Assembly (NCBI GenBank): GCA_036345935.2
Contig: JADWOT020000001.1
Coordinates: 13,209,206-13,273,205, forward strand
Origin: Taenia hydatigena
Lineage: Eukaryota > Platyhelminthes > Cestoda > Cyclophyllidea > Taeniidae
Direction: 5' to 3'
Length of the DNA: 64,000 nucleotides
In this document: positions 23,641-36,532 of the stretch, in pieces
Numbering within the stretch: position 1 is the stretch's first letter
Layout of the letters: each line of letters begins with the position of its first letter
Position numbers and translations under genes: made by a program
Notes under the pieces: generated by a model
The model's database searches: none
What the model was told of the DNA's origin: nothing
Seen by the model: the letters and a program-made list of their open reading frames with translations, nothing else

Positions 23641-24346
23641 TTATATTTGTTAGGACCTCTATTTTACCTAATGTCCTTCGGGCCATGTCTGACATCTTTT
23701 TAAATTGTAAAATTGATGCCTATTTACTTGTTTTGCTTTTGTTTTGAAATGAAATCTTCGGAAATGTTTTTTAGTTTATCCTGCTGCTATGAAACCCGAC
23801 ATATGTAATAGAGACAAATTTAATGTGGTGGAACAAAATACACTTGCTACATACTCGTGTCACTGCTCGGCTCCAGATTTGGTGATTACCTAATGAATGC
23901 CTCCAATACTTACAAAATCATACTCAAGATTTAAGCTCATTTGACATCCTTTTAATGACTCTCCCACTTTTCACCGTTTTGTGTGAAAAAGAAGTGTGAG
24001 AAGACATTATTAGATGATTAGCACTCAAAAATTTTAACGGCTACAATGCAACGAGGAAATTATTTTTATCGCCACAAACCAATAAGTTGGTGATCCTTAA
24101 TGCAGTTTACGAAAAACCTAAGAAATGATGGATCAGGTAACTGAAATCTGAGCATTTGCATGTGCAAGGGCATCGGTTACCTATAATGCTGTAAACGGTG
24201 CAAGACGCACCCTCAAATTTGCTTTTATACATCCACGACCTAACTTAAGCTTTCATCGGTGCACTTTGTAAAGCCATTTTCTAGTGGGTTCACTATTTCA
24301 ATCCCTTCACTTACATCGCTCAATACTTCTCATTGGTAAGTATTTC

Positions 24347-24697
24347 TTAAAAAAAGTGATGGGAATGGGGCGATGGGGTGTGAAGTTGTATCCAAAGTGA
24401 CTGCTCTTGCATCAATAATCGTCCCATCAATATGCCTTCCATCATGGCCCAGACTGCGATTCCAATCTGACCACTAAGACTATCAACACATTTCTTACGC
24501 ACCCACGCATACATACGCTTGTGCGTTTGTTTAGGAACTTGATAAGATTTTATACATAAATCCTGAACATTAAATATTTGGCTTTTGGAAATTAGCGAAA
24601 TAGGCAACAATTCTTGGTATAATTCACGACCGCATGTGGATAAATTTATAAAGTCGCTACATTTCAGAAGTCTCTTCCTTATGGGATGAAAAAACAT
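24347..24697 (-). other. 116-codon frame, partly preserved in arm B 38,477-38,659
   Basis: The 3' half (RKKCVDSLSGQIGI, then MMEGILMGRLLMQEQSLWIQLHTPSPHSHH) corresponds to RKKSVDGHSDRIGI and WIQLHTLSPQPHH in arm B. The 5' half is not open in arm B. Low support. Confidence 0.25.
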
Positions 24698-24925
24698 TCA
24701 AGCGAGGGTGCAAGTCAAATCATTATTTAGGCGCGCACATGCCAAGATGAAACGTGGTGCAATCCGAGGCGACGCCATGCGCATGGAATGTGTGTAATCG
24801 CAAAACTGCGTAAGAAGGGAGCAAATGAATCGAAGCGAGTAAGGTTAAACATAGAAGGATTTGGACGAATAAACTGTGAGAAATCGGACTTGTAACCACC
24901 ATCGGCTTAACATGGCGATATCATA

Positions 24926-25132
24926 GTGAAGGTAGTTGGAGGTATTGAATCTTTAATGCAGGACAACTTTCATGATACGGGCACATTCGTAAGCGACGCT
25001 GATGGAGTGATTGTAGCACTTCTGGTAGACACATCTTCACAAAGTGTAGACAATGTTCTCGTTCCTTTTCAGCTAATATGCCTTCAACGAGCGCATTTGG
25101 CCACTTGTTTGCCCCTAGGGACAACTCGCTGA
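24926..25132 (+). pseudogene. Conserved open frame near the inner end of arm A
   Basis: The frame carries IESLMQDNFHDTGTFVSDAD, then VIVALLVDTSSQSVDN and FQLICLQRAHLA. Arm B on its minus strand (38,098 to 37,895) keeps the same frame without an indel, with Tyr for His, Glu for Asp and Ala for Thr replacements, although the surrounding DNA is clearly diverged. The opposite strand is interrupted by stops in arm B. That pattern favours former coding on this strand. No family recognised. Confidence 0.4.
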
Positions 25133-25440
25133 TCACATAAGTTGAAGGTGGAAGTTAGACTCGTGAACGCTGTCTTTTTCAATTCTACCGAGCCACCTCA
25201 GGAACAGCACTAGTTACATGCTTGTCAGTGAGCAGCATACAGAGCAGCAAACGAGTGAAAAAAGAGGTTGTGGAATGAGTCCTGATGAACAAGAATGGAA
25301 TATGCGCTACTTTGCAAGGCGAATCGCGAAAGCGGCACACAGACAGCTAATAAGAAATCGACGATCAACTGGGGTTCAAGTGATTTGAGAGGAAGAAAGA
25401 CACGAATGTGCAGGCGCAAGAACTTTCTTTTAGCGTCCTA

Positions 25441-28400
25441 CAGCATGTATTTGGAGGTTTAAAGTCTTACTACAGAGATAGGTGAATGAGTGGTATGGGT
25501 AAGCCCTACGGAAATGCCATTGTTAGGTTTTGCCGGTTCAGATCTATACAGGAGGACCTGGAAAATCCCTTTTGTGTAAATGTTAATAATCAGGTTTCCC
25601 CGCTTGCTCCCGTAGCTTGAATGCCTGTCTACTCAATCGCTAAGTAGCTACGTTAGAATTGCTTCAGCATTCAAACCGCAAAGCAGTAAAAACTTGCTCT
25701 TTAAACTTGGAGTGTTTTGCAAACACTTTCATTCATTTATTCCTGTCTTTTGGTGATGCAAAAGAGACCAAAGTCCTGATGTACTAGAAAATTCTGCTAG
25801 AAAGTCACAGAGGCGAGTGCTTTAATCGCATAAATTTAGTAAAGATGCATGTTTGTGGAACGCCGTTAGTCATTAAGAATCCAGCAAGTTAGAACAGCAT
25901 TGCTCCTTGCGAAATTTCGCGATGCGGTTCATTCTAATTGAAGCCTGATGCAGTTGACCAATCACTCTTACTTCATAAATGCATTCATCCTAAGCAAATA
26001 GCTGGCAGTGGATCATGCGTCCTACAGTCAATCAGTTCACAAGCCCTGGCAATAGATTATTCAATCCATGGCGCAAAACACTACGCACTTTGCTGTGCTT
26101 CGATGTAGCACGATAAAATTTCCACTTTTAATTATGTTATCACTTACATTGGCAAGAATCGCAATAGCCTTGCTTGAAAGAAATAACGCACGTGCGGTAA
26201 TCCTTGCTAACTCCTACATCATGACCAACGGCATCTAAGGGTTACGTCTGCCTTTGCAGACAATGCAATTTAAGTCGAGTAATAGAATGCAATTTTGCAC
26301 AAAAGTATCCAGAAATCGGAACTTAGTTGTGCAAAGTAAATGCTGTGCCTGATGAAGTACTCATCGAGTAAATATTGTTACATTGCTTGCTGAAGAGTAT
26401 TTTGGCGTTCGCATGCTCAGACTTTTGTGATTCGCGCATAAACGCAAAAAGAAAAAACGAAAAAATGGTTTTAGTTTTTGACGCATTATGACTAACACCT
26501 GTCGTATCCTTTTGTGTCTTTCCTGAGACTGTAACCAGCTGCGCTTACGAATCTTCATCTTAAATCCTCCCTCCATGCCAGCAGATTTTTCTGACATTTC
26601 TATAAGTGATCAAAGTCAATGTACCTCCTGTAAACCCTACTTAACCTTCACACATTTTGATTGCTAACAGAAATCACTGGCTTCTTGCTAAAGTAGGAGT
26701 GTTAAGCTTTTCTAACGCTTTGCTATAAGTCGGACTGTGGTGCCCGTGCAGAAATTTGTCCACTAATTCGGATCTATCCGTACGTTTTGATTTGTGCCAC
26801 AGCTCTCAGCTGGTAAACTTGTAACCACAAGGAGGTATAAACTCATGAACGTGCGTGATTTAGGTATGAAAGTTTCACAAACTTTTAAGGCTATCAAGTT
26901 TCACTATCTTCTGGATGGAATTTGTTTTTCGATTACATCAGTTAGATGAGTTTGCAAAGGTACTGCATTGCATAACAGTAAATTCACACTTCGGGGTGGT
27001 TCACACTATCGTCGAATTCGCATGATCCATATGCCCTTCAAAAGCTTGTCCGTAAGTCTCAGAAACGTAGTTGTTCCTCAGCAGTCTACCCTTTGTATTT
27101 TCCAACTTTCAATTTGTTTTGTTTGCCAATGTAGTAAAACCATTACTTTGCGAAATTGACATCTGCCGAACTTCCATTTTATACTCAACAAAAATAGTGC
27201 ATACTGATGGCTTGCATGGCCAACGAAATGCAGATTGGACCATATTCGTCTCGCTTCGGTTCGCTTCTGGTGTAAAGAGCAGGTTTTGCATTATATTGGC
27301 AGGAAGAATGCTCAAGTCAAAATATGTTCACAAACCTCTTCCGCTACATCAATTTAGAATCAAAATGAGCAAAGGGCTTGTAATGACAAGAGTATTTAAC
27401 CACCCTTGCCCACTACATGGCAGTGCTTTGCAAATTGCTTGATGCTCATCGAGCGAATTCACCCATCGTGAGAGCAGTTAGCGTTGGTCAACTCAACATT
27501 CCTATATTCGCTAAAATAGCAGCACCACTTTTGTATTATCTTTCCTTGCTTTATTTTGACACAATAATAAGAATCACCCCATTTTTACCATAAATGATAA
27601 ATATTAAATGATATGATTAAGGAAATAAGTAGGTGGAACAAATTCAATTACAATTAGCGGGAAGAGCTTTGAAGAAGTGAGAAATGCTGCATAGTTGATG
27701 CATAGAGAAGAGGGAGAAAAACGGAAGTTAGCGATAAATGATTCGTGGATGCCTTTGTTTCGACAATTCAAGGCGTAAGCTTAGCTCACTGCTTTTTGTC
27801 AGCATTAACCACGGATAACTCTGGTGAGATGGACGCTATGAGGTCAGGTCTATTGACCAAAACTGCTAAGCTCGTGCTCCGCGGTCGGAACAACCACCAA
27901 CGACAGAACCTCTGGTGGTGATTCGCATGTCCATTTGATTGGACGCAAGTGTAGAGCAAAACGTGCTCAATGCCGATGGCTTAGTAACTCCTAGAACAAG
28001 TCGCTTTGTAGTGTTTTTATTTTTGACAGCGTCACATCCAACTTAGACTTCGCACAATGCACTGCAGTACGGCTTACACTATTTGGCACAATCATTGTGT
28101 GTCAGTGTGCTGTAGCCTAGAATACTGCGATTCTATCACCCCAGTCGACTATAAAGTGAATAAAAGTCCCATGGCAAATGTGGGATATGATTTGGGGTCA
28201 TAAACGTCGATGGAATCAATTTATATGAAATTCAATCTTTGAGTGGCTGTGCGGTGGGATGACAACGTGGCGGTGCTGCGTCCTGAAGGCAAAGACGTTC
28301 CCACAGAGGAATTAAGAGGCCAGATTCGAAGGCCGTTTTGGGACTTGCACAGCAGTAAACGAGACAATGAGCGTGCAGAAAGCCTGGCGGAAAGGGATTG

Positions 28401-28949
28401 TAATGTTATCAGGATATTAAACGTGACCGCGTCAATCGAAACAGCACTTTGATACATTTATCACGTTAACAAAAGAAACACATGTGTCAATTTATAAACA
28501 CGAGTGGGTTTTGAAAATGTCACAGACAAGGGGAGAGGTGGGTGAATTCAGGTGATGATGGTGGCACGTCTGCATGAAACCGATCAAATAATTTCAGGTC
28601 TGCACACGTGACTTTTACTAAGAGGGTGATTAAGACGCCGCTGTCCAACCCATCATAGTAGTCTATGTTTAATGCTGTGAGGTAATAGCACGAAGTGAAT
28701 CGTTAAATGCAGTGTTCGAGAAAATTCCAGTGCAGAATTAACCAAAGCCTTTCAGTCTCAAATTAAAGTCAGCAAGCACTAGGAGTCAGCGAGCATGATG
28801 GAGGCGAAAGTTGAATAAAAGGAAAGTAGGTATGAGTGATTTTTAAAAATGCAAAAGAAAAAAAACGAAAAAGTGTTTAAAAAGTAAAAGAGCAAATGCA
28901 AAATCATAATTAAAAATGCAAAAGATGGATTGTCAAACCCAAAAGGTGT
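25441..28949. other. Unique spacer inside the inner inverted repeat
   Basis: I find no second copy in the window. Two open stretches stand out. 27,071-27,442 (+) has 123 codons with a hydrophobic start and no domain. 28,221-28,457 is open on both strands, is more CpG-rich than its surroundings and gives a Ser/Arg/Leu-rich peptide on the minus strand. Neither has independent support. Confidence 0.4.
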
Positions 28950-29009
28950 CGAGGGAAGAAGAAATAATGAACAGGAAAGAAAATAAGCAGAAATAAATGA
29001 CAACAGTTA

Positions 29010-29480
29010 AAAGAAGAAAACAAGGCAAAAAAGTAATGCAAAAAGTTCAACAAAAAATGGTTCGAGTAGTAGCAATGCCAGCAGCAGCAGAAGCGGCAGG
29101 AAGTGTAGGTGGAGAGAATGTTGGCATCTCTCAATTGCAACAACCATTGTGGCAGCGGGGGGAGCGGCAGAGAGATTTGGAGACACGTAGCGAAGTGGAG
29201 ATAGTGTTGGACACCTAGAAAGGGTAAGTGGGTGAAGCTTGGTGATTGGGTGGGTGTGTAAGTGGTTGGGTTGGTGTATGTGGGAGAGGTGAACGGAGAA
29301 TGCAAAGTGATGGATTGAATGAATGTACAAAAGAATTGAAGAAAGAAGGGTGTGGGTTGGGGTGGAGGCATATGAAAGATAGAAGGAAAAGAGAGAGGAG
29401 GGTGGAGGGAGAGAGCATGGAGCGTTGGCAACAAACTGAGCAATGTCTGTCAGTGTTGTTGGTAGCTCCACACTCGCTCA
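29010..29480. repeat. Purine-rich low-complexity tract, inner copy
   Basis: Reverse-complement partner of 23,275-23,640: GA-rich with GTGG and GGGTG repeats and a short (CAG)n-like run near 29,078-29,092. Open frames on both strands are due to composition. Confidence 0.8.
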
Positions 29481-30999
29481 CTTAATTTATATAATATTTA
29501 CATTTTCATATATTTTCATTAATAACTTCAACTGCATGTAGTTACTTTTACCTTTTTCTCTTCCTGACTGTTTGCCTCATTCCCTTGTCCATGTTATTGG
29601 CACTGCAGTCTCACCTCGTTCCCTTTCTCCAAATTGAATCTTTTCGTCCTATTATTGTTTATATACTTTGTTCCACCAATTCTATACGACCCCTCATGAT
29701 ATTTCTCCCCTTAAATCTGTCTTTAAATTGGTTGACCTCAAAGCCTGTCCTTGCATCCCACCCCTTGTCATTTATCGTATCCTGCTTTGCTGTTGGTGTG
29801 TTTTTTATTGATTTTTTGATTAAATTCAGAAATTCATTTTTATTCTTGCAAGTATTTGCAGCAACTGTTATTATTTGCTTGCACACATTTCTGTCCAAAT
29901 TCTTTTAACTTAAGTATTGTGATAATAGACTTCGTCCCTTTATAGTGGATCGGCATTAACACTACGCTCTCTGCATATCTGGTGTCCAGTAATTGTCGAT
30001 AGTCCTGTCTTCTCACTTTACTTTGTCCCAATTCATCCCAAGCAGACCCTACAATCTTCCTCTCATCCCTCTAATTAGGCACTGTGACACCACACTGATT
30101 GGCACCAACATAGGCACCGCTGCTTGTGTTAATGGATGTAACTCTAGTTCATGTTGTGATGCCGAGGAATTGTTAGGTCCTCTCGGATGATCGCACTCTC
30201 TCATCAAACATGCAGAGAATTTTTAGTAAGGATTTTCACCTGCACCACTGCTAGTTTAGGTTGTGTCCAATGTAAACAAACGCACACTTATCAGAGCGTA
30301 CATTGAGTACCGAATGCATCATCTTCTGACTTGACTCATCTTTTAAGGCATTACAACATCTTGCAGCACACATAGTGTCCATTTAACTGGTTTTCTTCCT
30401 TCCATTACTTCACATTCAGCTTTAGCGCCAACTGGATCTGATGCAATGACTGGTGAAGGAAACCACAGTTCTTGGAGTTCAAAATTACGAGATTTGATTC
30501 CTGTTTAGTTAGCAGGCAATCAGCTAATATGGGTCCATTTAAAACAAGCCCTCATGCCATTTTCTGAATCTATCGCTCAGACACCAAACGTGCCAACTAA
30601 TTTCGACATTTTTGTGTCATCCGTTGGGATTAACTTCAACCATGTGATTTCTGATTGTCGCATGTGATTCGATGCTCCATTTATTCCCTACAATCAATTC
30701 CGAGGCTTTCTAATAAAAACTAACTATTATCCTACACTTTCGATGCTTAACTCACAGGAAAAGGGATAGAACCATATGCCATATCTCGACGTCCTCATAA
30801 AGACGTGCATGTGTGTAATACGAAATATGTGGAAAGATGATGTGATTGGAGGGGAGTTGAAACAGCAGTCTGACTATTACTAAGATATCGCAGTTATCCC
30901 ACCTCCCCTATCTGTCGTGACCCCACGACGCTATGACCAGCTATTATGCGCTGTAATGGCGCAGGTCTGAGCACGTAAACAATAGTGACTAATGGTTTG

Positions 31000-31870
31000 A
31001 TTTGTCAGTTGAATGAGCTACCCCTAGTTAATAGAATCTCCTTACAAACGCAGAGAAATTAAGCGGCCTGAGCGATAAAACAGTGACGAAATCAGATGTA
31101 AGCGACTATCGATAGGAAGGCTACAAGCACCTTAAAAGTGCTGCTCCTTAGCAAATCCACCAGTCTATGGGTTGTCTTATGAAACCCAACATTTCATAAT
31201 AAGAAATTGGAAGCAACTGTCCCGAGATTGTTGCAATCGAAGATGCACTGCAAAGTTGAAGTGAACCTAGTGAGTTTGTGGTGTTGTCTTCGTCTTATGC
31301 GGTTTGATGTTGGAGTGTTGCCACAGCTTGGAACTCCAGCGCTGATACTCGTATTATCGTGTTTAGTGGTGTAAGCACATTATAAATGAAGCAAAGACGC
31401 AAGTTTATTGTTAAAATATTTTGTTTGTCTAAATGAAGGAGAAGAGTGTTGTGGTTGTGCATTCAAACGAGAGGTGAAAACACGACTACGACTGCATGAC
31501 CATTTAGATAAAATGTTACACACTGCACACCCAATTTGAACACACAAGTCTCCATTCTAGCAGTGGTCACTTGGGCACAACCGGTAAGGCCTTTGGTCAT
31601 TGTGCTGATCACACTCTTCAAAATTGGGACAATTCGCCCATCCACCACTTCATCACTGATGTTTTTGTACTTTACTGAGTCACTGCGCAATTTGGGACAC
31701 ATAGACGCTCTGCCCCAATCGAAAAGATTAACTTAGTTTAGCCATAATTCTGCTTTCTAAGGCCAACTCCTACGCGACTCGTGGTAACAAGTAGGGATTA
31801 ACTTGTGCAATTGTAGTGCAGTAACAGTGGAAGTGGTTCCAAGCTAATGAAAGTCATTAAGCACCACCTC
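31000..31870. other. About 870-bp segment private to the inner copy
   Basis: Arm A passes from the match at 30,990 to the match at 31,880 within about 120 bp (21,560-21,680), so this block was gained by the inner copy or lost from arm A. A minus-strand frame at 31,463-31,702 (VVDGRIVPILKSVIS, then TARMETCVFKLGVQC) has a protein-like composition but no recognisable domain and no second copy. Confidence 0.4.
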
Positions 31871-34081
31871 CAACAATAAGCTTGTCACACTGCGATTCCC
31901 ATCCACCCTTGTGGTCGGCGTAGAGTAGGGGTGGTTCGAACCAACTGACCTCAGCTTCCGTTAAAACAGTCTACTGTACCTCAAACGCATCTGCAGTTCA
32001 GTATCATGTTTTAGGGAATATCCCTTATTGCCAGTTTTAGAAAGCTTCTTTGAGACTTCTGAGGCATTCGTGTTGGAATCGTGGACGGGTAATCTTTTGA
32101 GATACTCACGGTTCCATTTTCCCAACAAAACTAAGCGGGTTCTGTCTTCCTCTTTGATAGAATCCTTCTTGTAAAACACAAACTCACCTTCGCGGTATAC
32201 TTTGATCCTAGTCCTTTTAATGTTGCCCTCCGACTCAAAACATGGCTTTCAGTAATTGGATACGGCTCGTTTAACTGTACTATAAGATTTAGCTAAAGAA
32301 GCTCGACTTTATTACCATCGGGTGGTACTTTGTTTGCCCTCAGCGAAATGTACTTCCTCCTTGTTTTAATAAATTTTGCAAACATCCTAGCGATTTCTCC
32401 TTCATTATAAAGTTTTGTATTTGAACTATCAGAAAAGTAATTCATTTGATGTTTAGTAGAAATTATTTATCATGGAAACGAATTCAGCGTTGGAGTGGAC
32501 CTGGTTGTAGTTAGGTGGCATCAAGCAAATGCGCCTTTCTTTATGATGTTCGTCCAATCGTACCAACAAACTCTTATCAGCCCAGTTGCATTGGTGCTGC
32601 AATCAACCTCTCATCCCTTCTCCACGTGTACAGCAACACTGCTTCCAATCTCGCGTGACTTATAGTGTCATCAGGAGTAGTATGAGCCACCCACTGACCC
32701 ATTTTACCCATTCGGATAGATCCATCAGCGCTAAAAGCATTAATTACCAGGTGGTTTGAAATCACTTAGTTTGTCAGTTCTATTTATTGCTTGCTTTGTC
32801 CGCCAGGACATGTAGAGTATGCTCTACTGTGTCTCGTCTTTCCACAAATGACACAAATGTGTGCATTGAGATAAAGAGCGAAGCTCGACGTGGCCAGAGG
32901 GGAGTAGGAACAGTAGCTGGACGATGATGAACAGAATAGAGGGACGCACCCTGCCTATGAATGCCATGCCTCCAGTACATTGAATGTATGACCCTCGTCG
33001 CGGAATTACGTACAGCTGTTAGACGGTACGACAATGTCGGATCAGGCTTCCGAACAGCATAGATATAGCTCCGGATTTTGTCACCGACATCGGTTATTCT
33101 TAACAATCAGCAATTTCAAGGGAATTTGTATATAGTCGAGCATCGCTGAGATGTGCAGGAAAATGAAGACACAATTTGAGTAGGAAGATGAGGTGCATTT
33201 TATGAAGCGATAGTCGAAATCCTTGATACAATGCTCTCAAAAGCTTTTGTCCTTGCACTTTTCACAGCTTCTCAGTTACCTTGTGTAAAATTTTGATAAC
33301 GAGTTGCAACTGAGCTTAATCCACCTTCTGTAGACGTACGACTTGACAAAATTCACAATCGAATGCAATCCTACTGCACTTACAAATGCAAACTTTTGCT
33401 AAACACATTGGGACAAGAGATAGACTAAGTGAGGGCGCACGTTGAGGTGGGTGGAAGGCACAATAGTAAGGTCTTGAAGTTACCAACAGCATGAGATTTC
33501 CACGTCTATGCTCCATGCCCACCACTACTAGTCTAAACACACATAGGCGACGGTTAGGAAAAGTGAAAAGTTGCAGAATGCTAGACTGCAGCACAGCCCA
33601 GGCGAACGCTTGAGCGGTGTGGAAAAAGGACTGATAATGCTAGGCTGATTTTGAATTCTCGCTGCTTAGAGGATGCAAAGGTGTCTTTAATAAATCGTTC
33701 TCTTATAAAGTAGGTGCATCTACGAATTGAGATTGCTGCGATCTCTTGAAGGAGGATGAGGATCTGTTTTAAAAAACACTTATTCCTTTGCATAAACGCT
33801 GCAACATGGTGTGCAATGGTTAGTTGGGGCATAACAAACGCATGAAGGAAGAAAATTCGAGGAAATGCCTCATTTTAAAGGCGTGTCGCATACACCTGTC
33901 TGCTGCCACGCGGTAGACACTTTTTTCTGGTGCAAACCCTGCATCGTGGCACGACTCAACTCCATTTCGTTCCCACTCCAAATCCAAAGAGGGCGGACAG
34001 GCAGACACTGCAGTAGTTAGTTAGCTCAGCTATCCACCAAAAGAGATTAAAAGAGGCTCAACATGCTCTGATCAAATAAAG

Positions 34082-34348
34082 TTGATTAAAACGCAAGTCA
34101 TACTGCATTCTGGACTTACAGTCAAGTGGCCGTTACAGCGCAGTAATAGCTCTACGGCATTAGTTCACACGAGTGATTTAATCAATCGTTACGCAGACAA
34201 GCGGCTTCGACAAAGTACTTTGAACGACTACATTACTGTTGGAATGTCACAAACTTCTTTATTAGTACTCTGCAAAATTATGTCAGAACGGATGATTGTG
34301 CAAAAAGGTGTTTGTTCATATCTAACAAAATTAACACAGAGCTGTTGA
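34082..34348 (+). pseudogene. Exon-like frame, inner copy, truncated
   Basis: Keeps KTQVILHSGLTVKWPLQR, NSSTALVH and NRYADKRLRQST in frame. The 5' half is disrupted and the 3' end differs, running into unrelated codons instead of stopping at PSA. Consistent with an older copy. Confidence 0.4.
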
Positions 34349-35059
34349 ATTACCTGTGCAGCAAATGCTTACTCGACATCATTAATAGGCATGGCCCCAT
34401 CTTCTCGATTCCCAGCTCAATGTGCTTATCATAATGTGATGAGTTTTCTTCTCGCCACCGGCACGGTTTTAGCGGTATCCTGAGAGATTGGATTAAGTCA
34501 ACTGACATTGCATTGTAGGTATTTCGTTGCTGGAGTTGGAGCAATGCTTGACGTAACTTGAGGAGCATCGAATGGGTTATTGCCCACCACCAGACACTAG
34601 TCCTCGCCAGCATGACCAATGGAGTGACCTCAGAGCACAGCCATTTGCACTGCGTGGATGAAGTAATCTGCCAAGTAAATGGGGTTGAAGATGATGTACT
34701 GGGGAATCTGCCATTCAATTAGAAGGTCCACTGCTTGCATCGTGATGCCAAAATAAGGTCTCATTAGATGGCAATAGCAGAGATTTTCGCCCTTGAGTTG
34801 GCCGTGAGGTGGGCCAGGTACCACTAAAATTCCGTTGCAATATATCCTGCACATTCTTAATACACACCTTTCGTATTCATTGATTTTGCGTGCAAAGGAA
34901 TTTCGTGCTATTTTTAATGGTCCATTGCGTTTTGCGGAAGTGTACTACGGAAAAGGAGGGAGAGAATGGAGGCGATGGAGGCGAAAGTCAAGTCAGCTTG
35001 TACATTTTTGAATAAACTTGACTTCGATGTATGGAATGTTAGCCTAAAATGGCTAAAAT

Positions 35060-35690
35060 AACCAAGTTTTTAACTTCTGCAGCGTTATTTGACAGCATGA
35101 AGTGCATGTGAATCGTTTTCACGCCTCATAAAATACTGGGCATAAAGCGTGGCATGCCGATGTGAGCACAAAGACGGAGGCTTTGTCACCTTAGACAATG
35201 CTGTAATGTCATCTGGCGTGTCATCTTATCAGGCCTCAAGTCAACTCATGGGTGATCCTTTGTCACGAGGGGGGCAAACGTGTGTTTCGTGAGGTCACAC
35301 GATGCAATCGATTAGCTGTATTAAGCACAGTCAGAGCGAAATTCTAGTATATTTTTTGAAGTTGTAAGCATAAATTATATTTGTGGCAAACTTTCAACGT
35401 TCAAATCACGGTGATATTAATGGATGAAATTGGAATGAAATGCGGATGTAAAATAGGCTGTGGGAGGAGCTGAGGACAAGCCGTAATCTCCGCTTGCTGC
35501 AGGAGAGACATGTCGTGTTGTCACAATTAGTCCCTAACCGCTAGCACATTGAAGCCTATTACAACCCGCTTCGAGTGCCTGATCCTGTGTCCGATTGGAC
35601 GCATGCGTGCCCTAATAGCGTCAACAATGGAACCACTTGTATGACGGATCATCTTCGAGGGTGTAACCAATAAAAGTTTAAGCGCCCATC
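35060..35690 (+). repeat. Dispersed repeat family, copy 3
   Basis: Copy in the inner inverted segment. The first box is mutated (TGTCACGAGG) and the second, with its flanks, is lost in a short deletion near 35,325, so the paired-box arrangement is not maintained here. Confidence 0.75.
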
Positions 35691-36532
35691 AGAAGCAAAT
35701 CTGAATCTGACAGTGAATAATAGAAACGTCCCGATGGTTGTAGTGAATTCCACTTCTGATGCGTATTTTCTAAAATGACTTTTGTTATGTCTGCGACCAT
35801 ACACTCTTCCACAATTATTTTCATATCCTTATATGAAGGTTCCTATCAGTCGGCCTTTACTTGGACGTGCCATCACATTCCCCATTGCTTATGCGATAGG
35901 CTCCAGAATCTAGCGAAGCACCTGGTCTATCACCCCTGAAAAAGTCACCTTTGTACACACGAAATATTGGTACTACTTTCTTGAATATTTATTTAATGAC
36001 ATTACAGCTTGCATTAAATTTGTGTTGTGGATGGCTTTGTAGAATTTCCTTTTTTAAGATTAATTGACCGGATTTTCAATTTCTCGAAAGAGTGCCTTCG
36101 ATTAGTGGTCGTTTCGATCTTACACCATGGTAACAATATGTCTCGTGCTACTTGAATTCACCGGTTATAAGTTGTCCACGATATGCTGGCTATTCTTTGT
36201 CAATTGCCTTTATGGGTTTTATTTTTCACGGTCTAATAATATTTCTTTGCCTATTATTTGTGCATTTAGTGATATCTAATTACAGGAGGCCTGAAAATGC
36301 ACCAGACGATTGGAAGAGTCTTCCGTAGTTCCTAACGGCACTTTTGTGATCACTTGTTGGGGCCCATAAGGCAAGGTCTTTTGTAGAGCACCCGGAACAG
36401 GTAGTAAAACAAACCGCTTATGACGAAATAGTCTAACCGGTTTGATTTTGGCGATGTAGAATCACTCAAAAAAGAATCCACATTTGGAAAGACTTGTGAA
36501 TGAAAATCACAACCATTTTGCCATGCCGCTCA

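Larger units (their letters stand above)
1..25440 (+). repeat. Outer inverted duplication, arm A (left, open-ended)
   Basis: This whole stretch reappears reverse-complemented at about 37,640-60,702. I matched anchor points along its length: base 1 with 60,702; 740 with 59,950; 2,381 with 58,141; 3,604 with 57,087; 9,630 with 50,839; 13,125 with 47,363; 14,939 with 45,551; 18,900 with 42,323; 21,285 with 39,806; 24,480 with 38,495; 25,340 with 37,720. Collinearity holds with small and large indels. Because base 1 is still inside the repeat, the true outer end lies left of the window. Identity is uneven: near 18.0 kb I count 4 differences in about 146 bases, near 12.8 kb about 25 in 260, and the innermost kilobase is clearly more diverged. 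Confidence 0.95.
28950..36532 (-). repeat. Inner inverted copy of arm A 17,220-23,640
   Basis: This segment is a third copy of the middle of the module, inverted relative to arm A and therefore in the same orientation as arm B. Anchors: 29,010-29,480 pairs with 23,275-23,640 inverted; 29,640-29,870 with 22,860-23,100; 30,780-30,990 with 21,680-21,900; 32,150-32,230 with 21,300-21,370; 34,861-34,930 with 19,020-19,080; 35,830-35,970 with 17,910-18,040; 36,440-36,530 with 17,220-17,310. It is more diverged from both arms than they are from each other (14 differences in about 140 bases against arm B near 35.9 kb). Insertions private to this copy lie at about 31,000-31,870 and 32,235-32,570. Similarity ends abruptly near 36,532. 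Confidence 0.9.

Noticed and set aside
23275..23653. Ser/Pro/Leu/Thr-rich proteins
   Set aside because: Two overlapping frames are open only because the strand is pyrimidine-rich.
31921..31960. tRNA T-arm (GGTTCGAACC)
   Set aside because: It is a simple palindrome; no A box, acceptor stem or anticodon arm is found around it.
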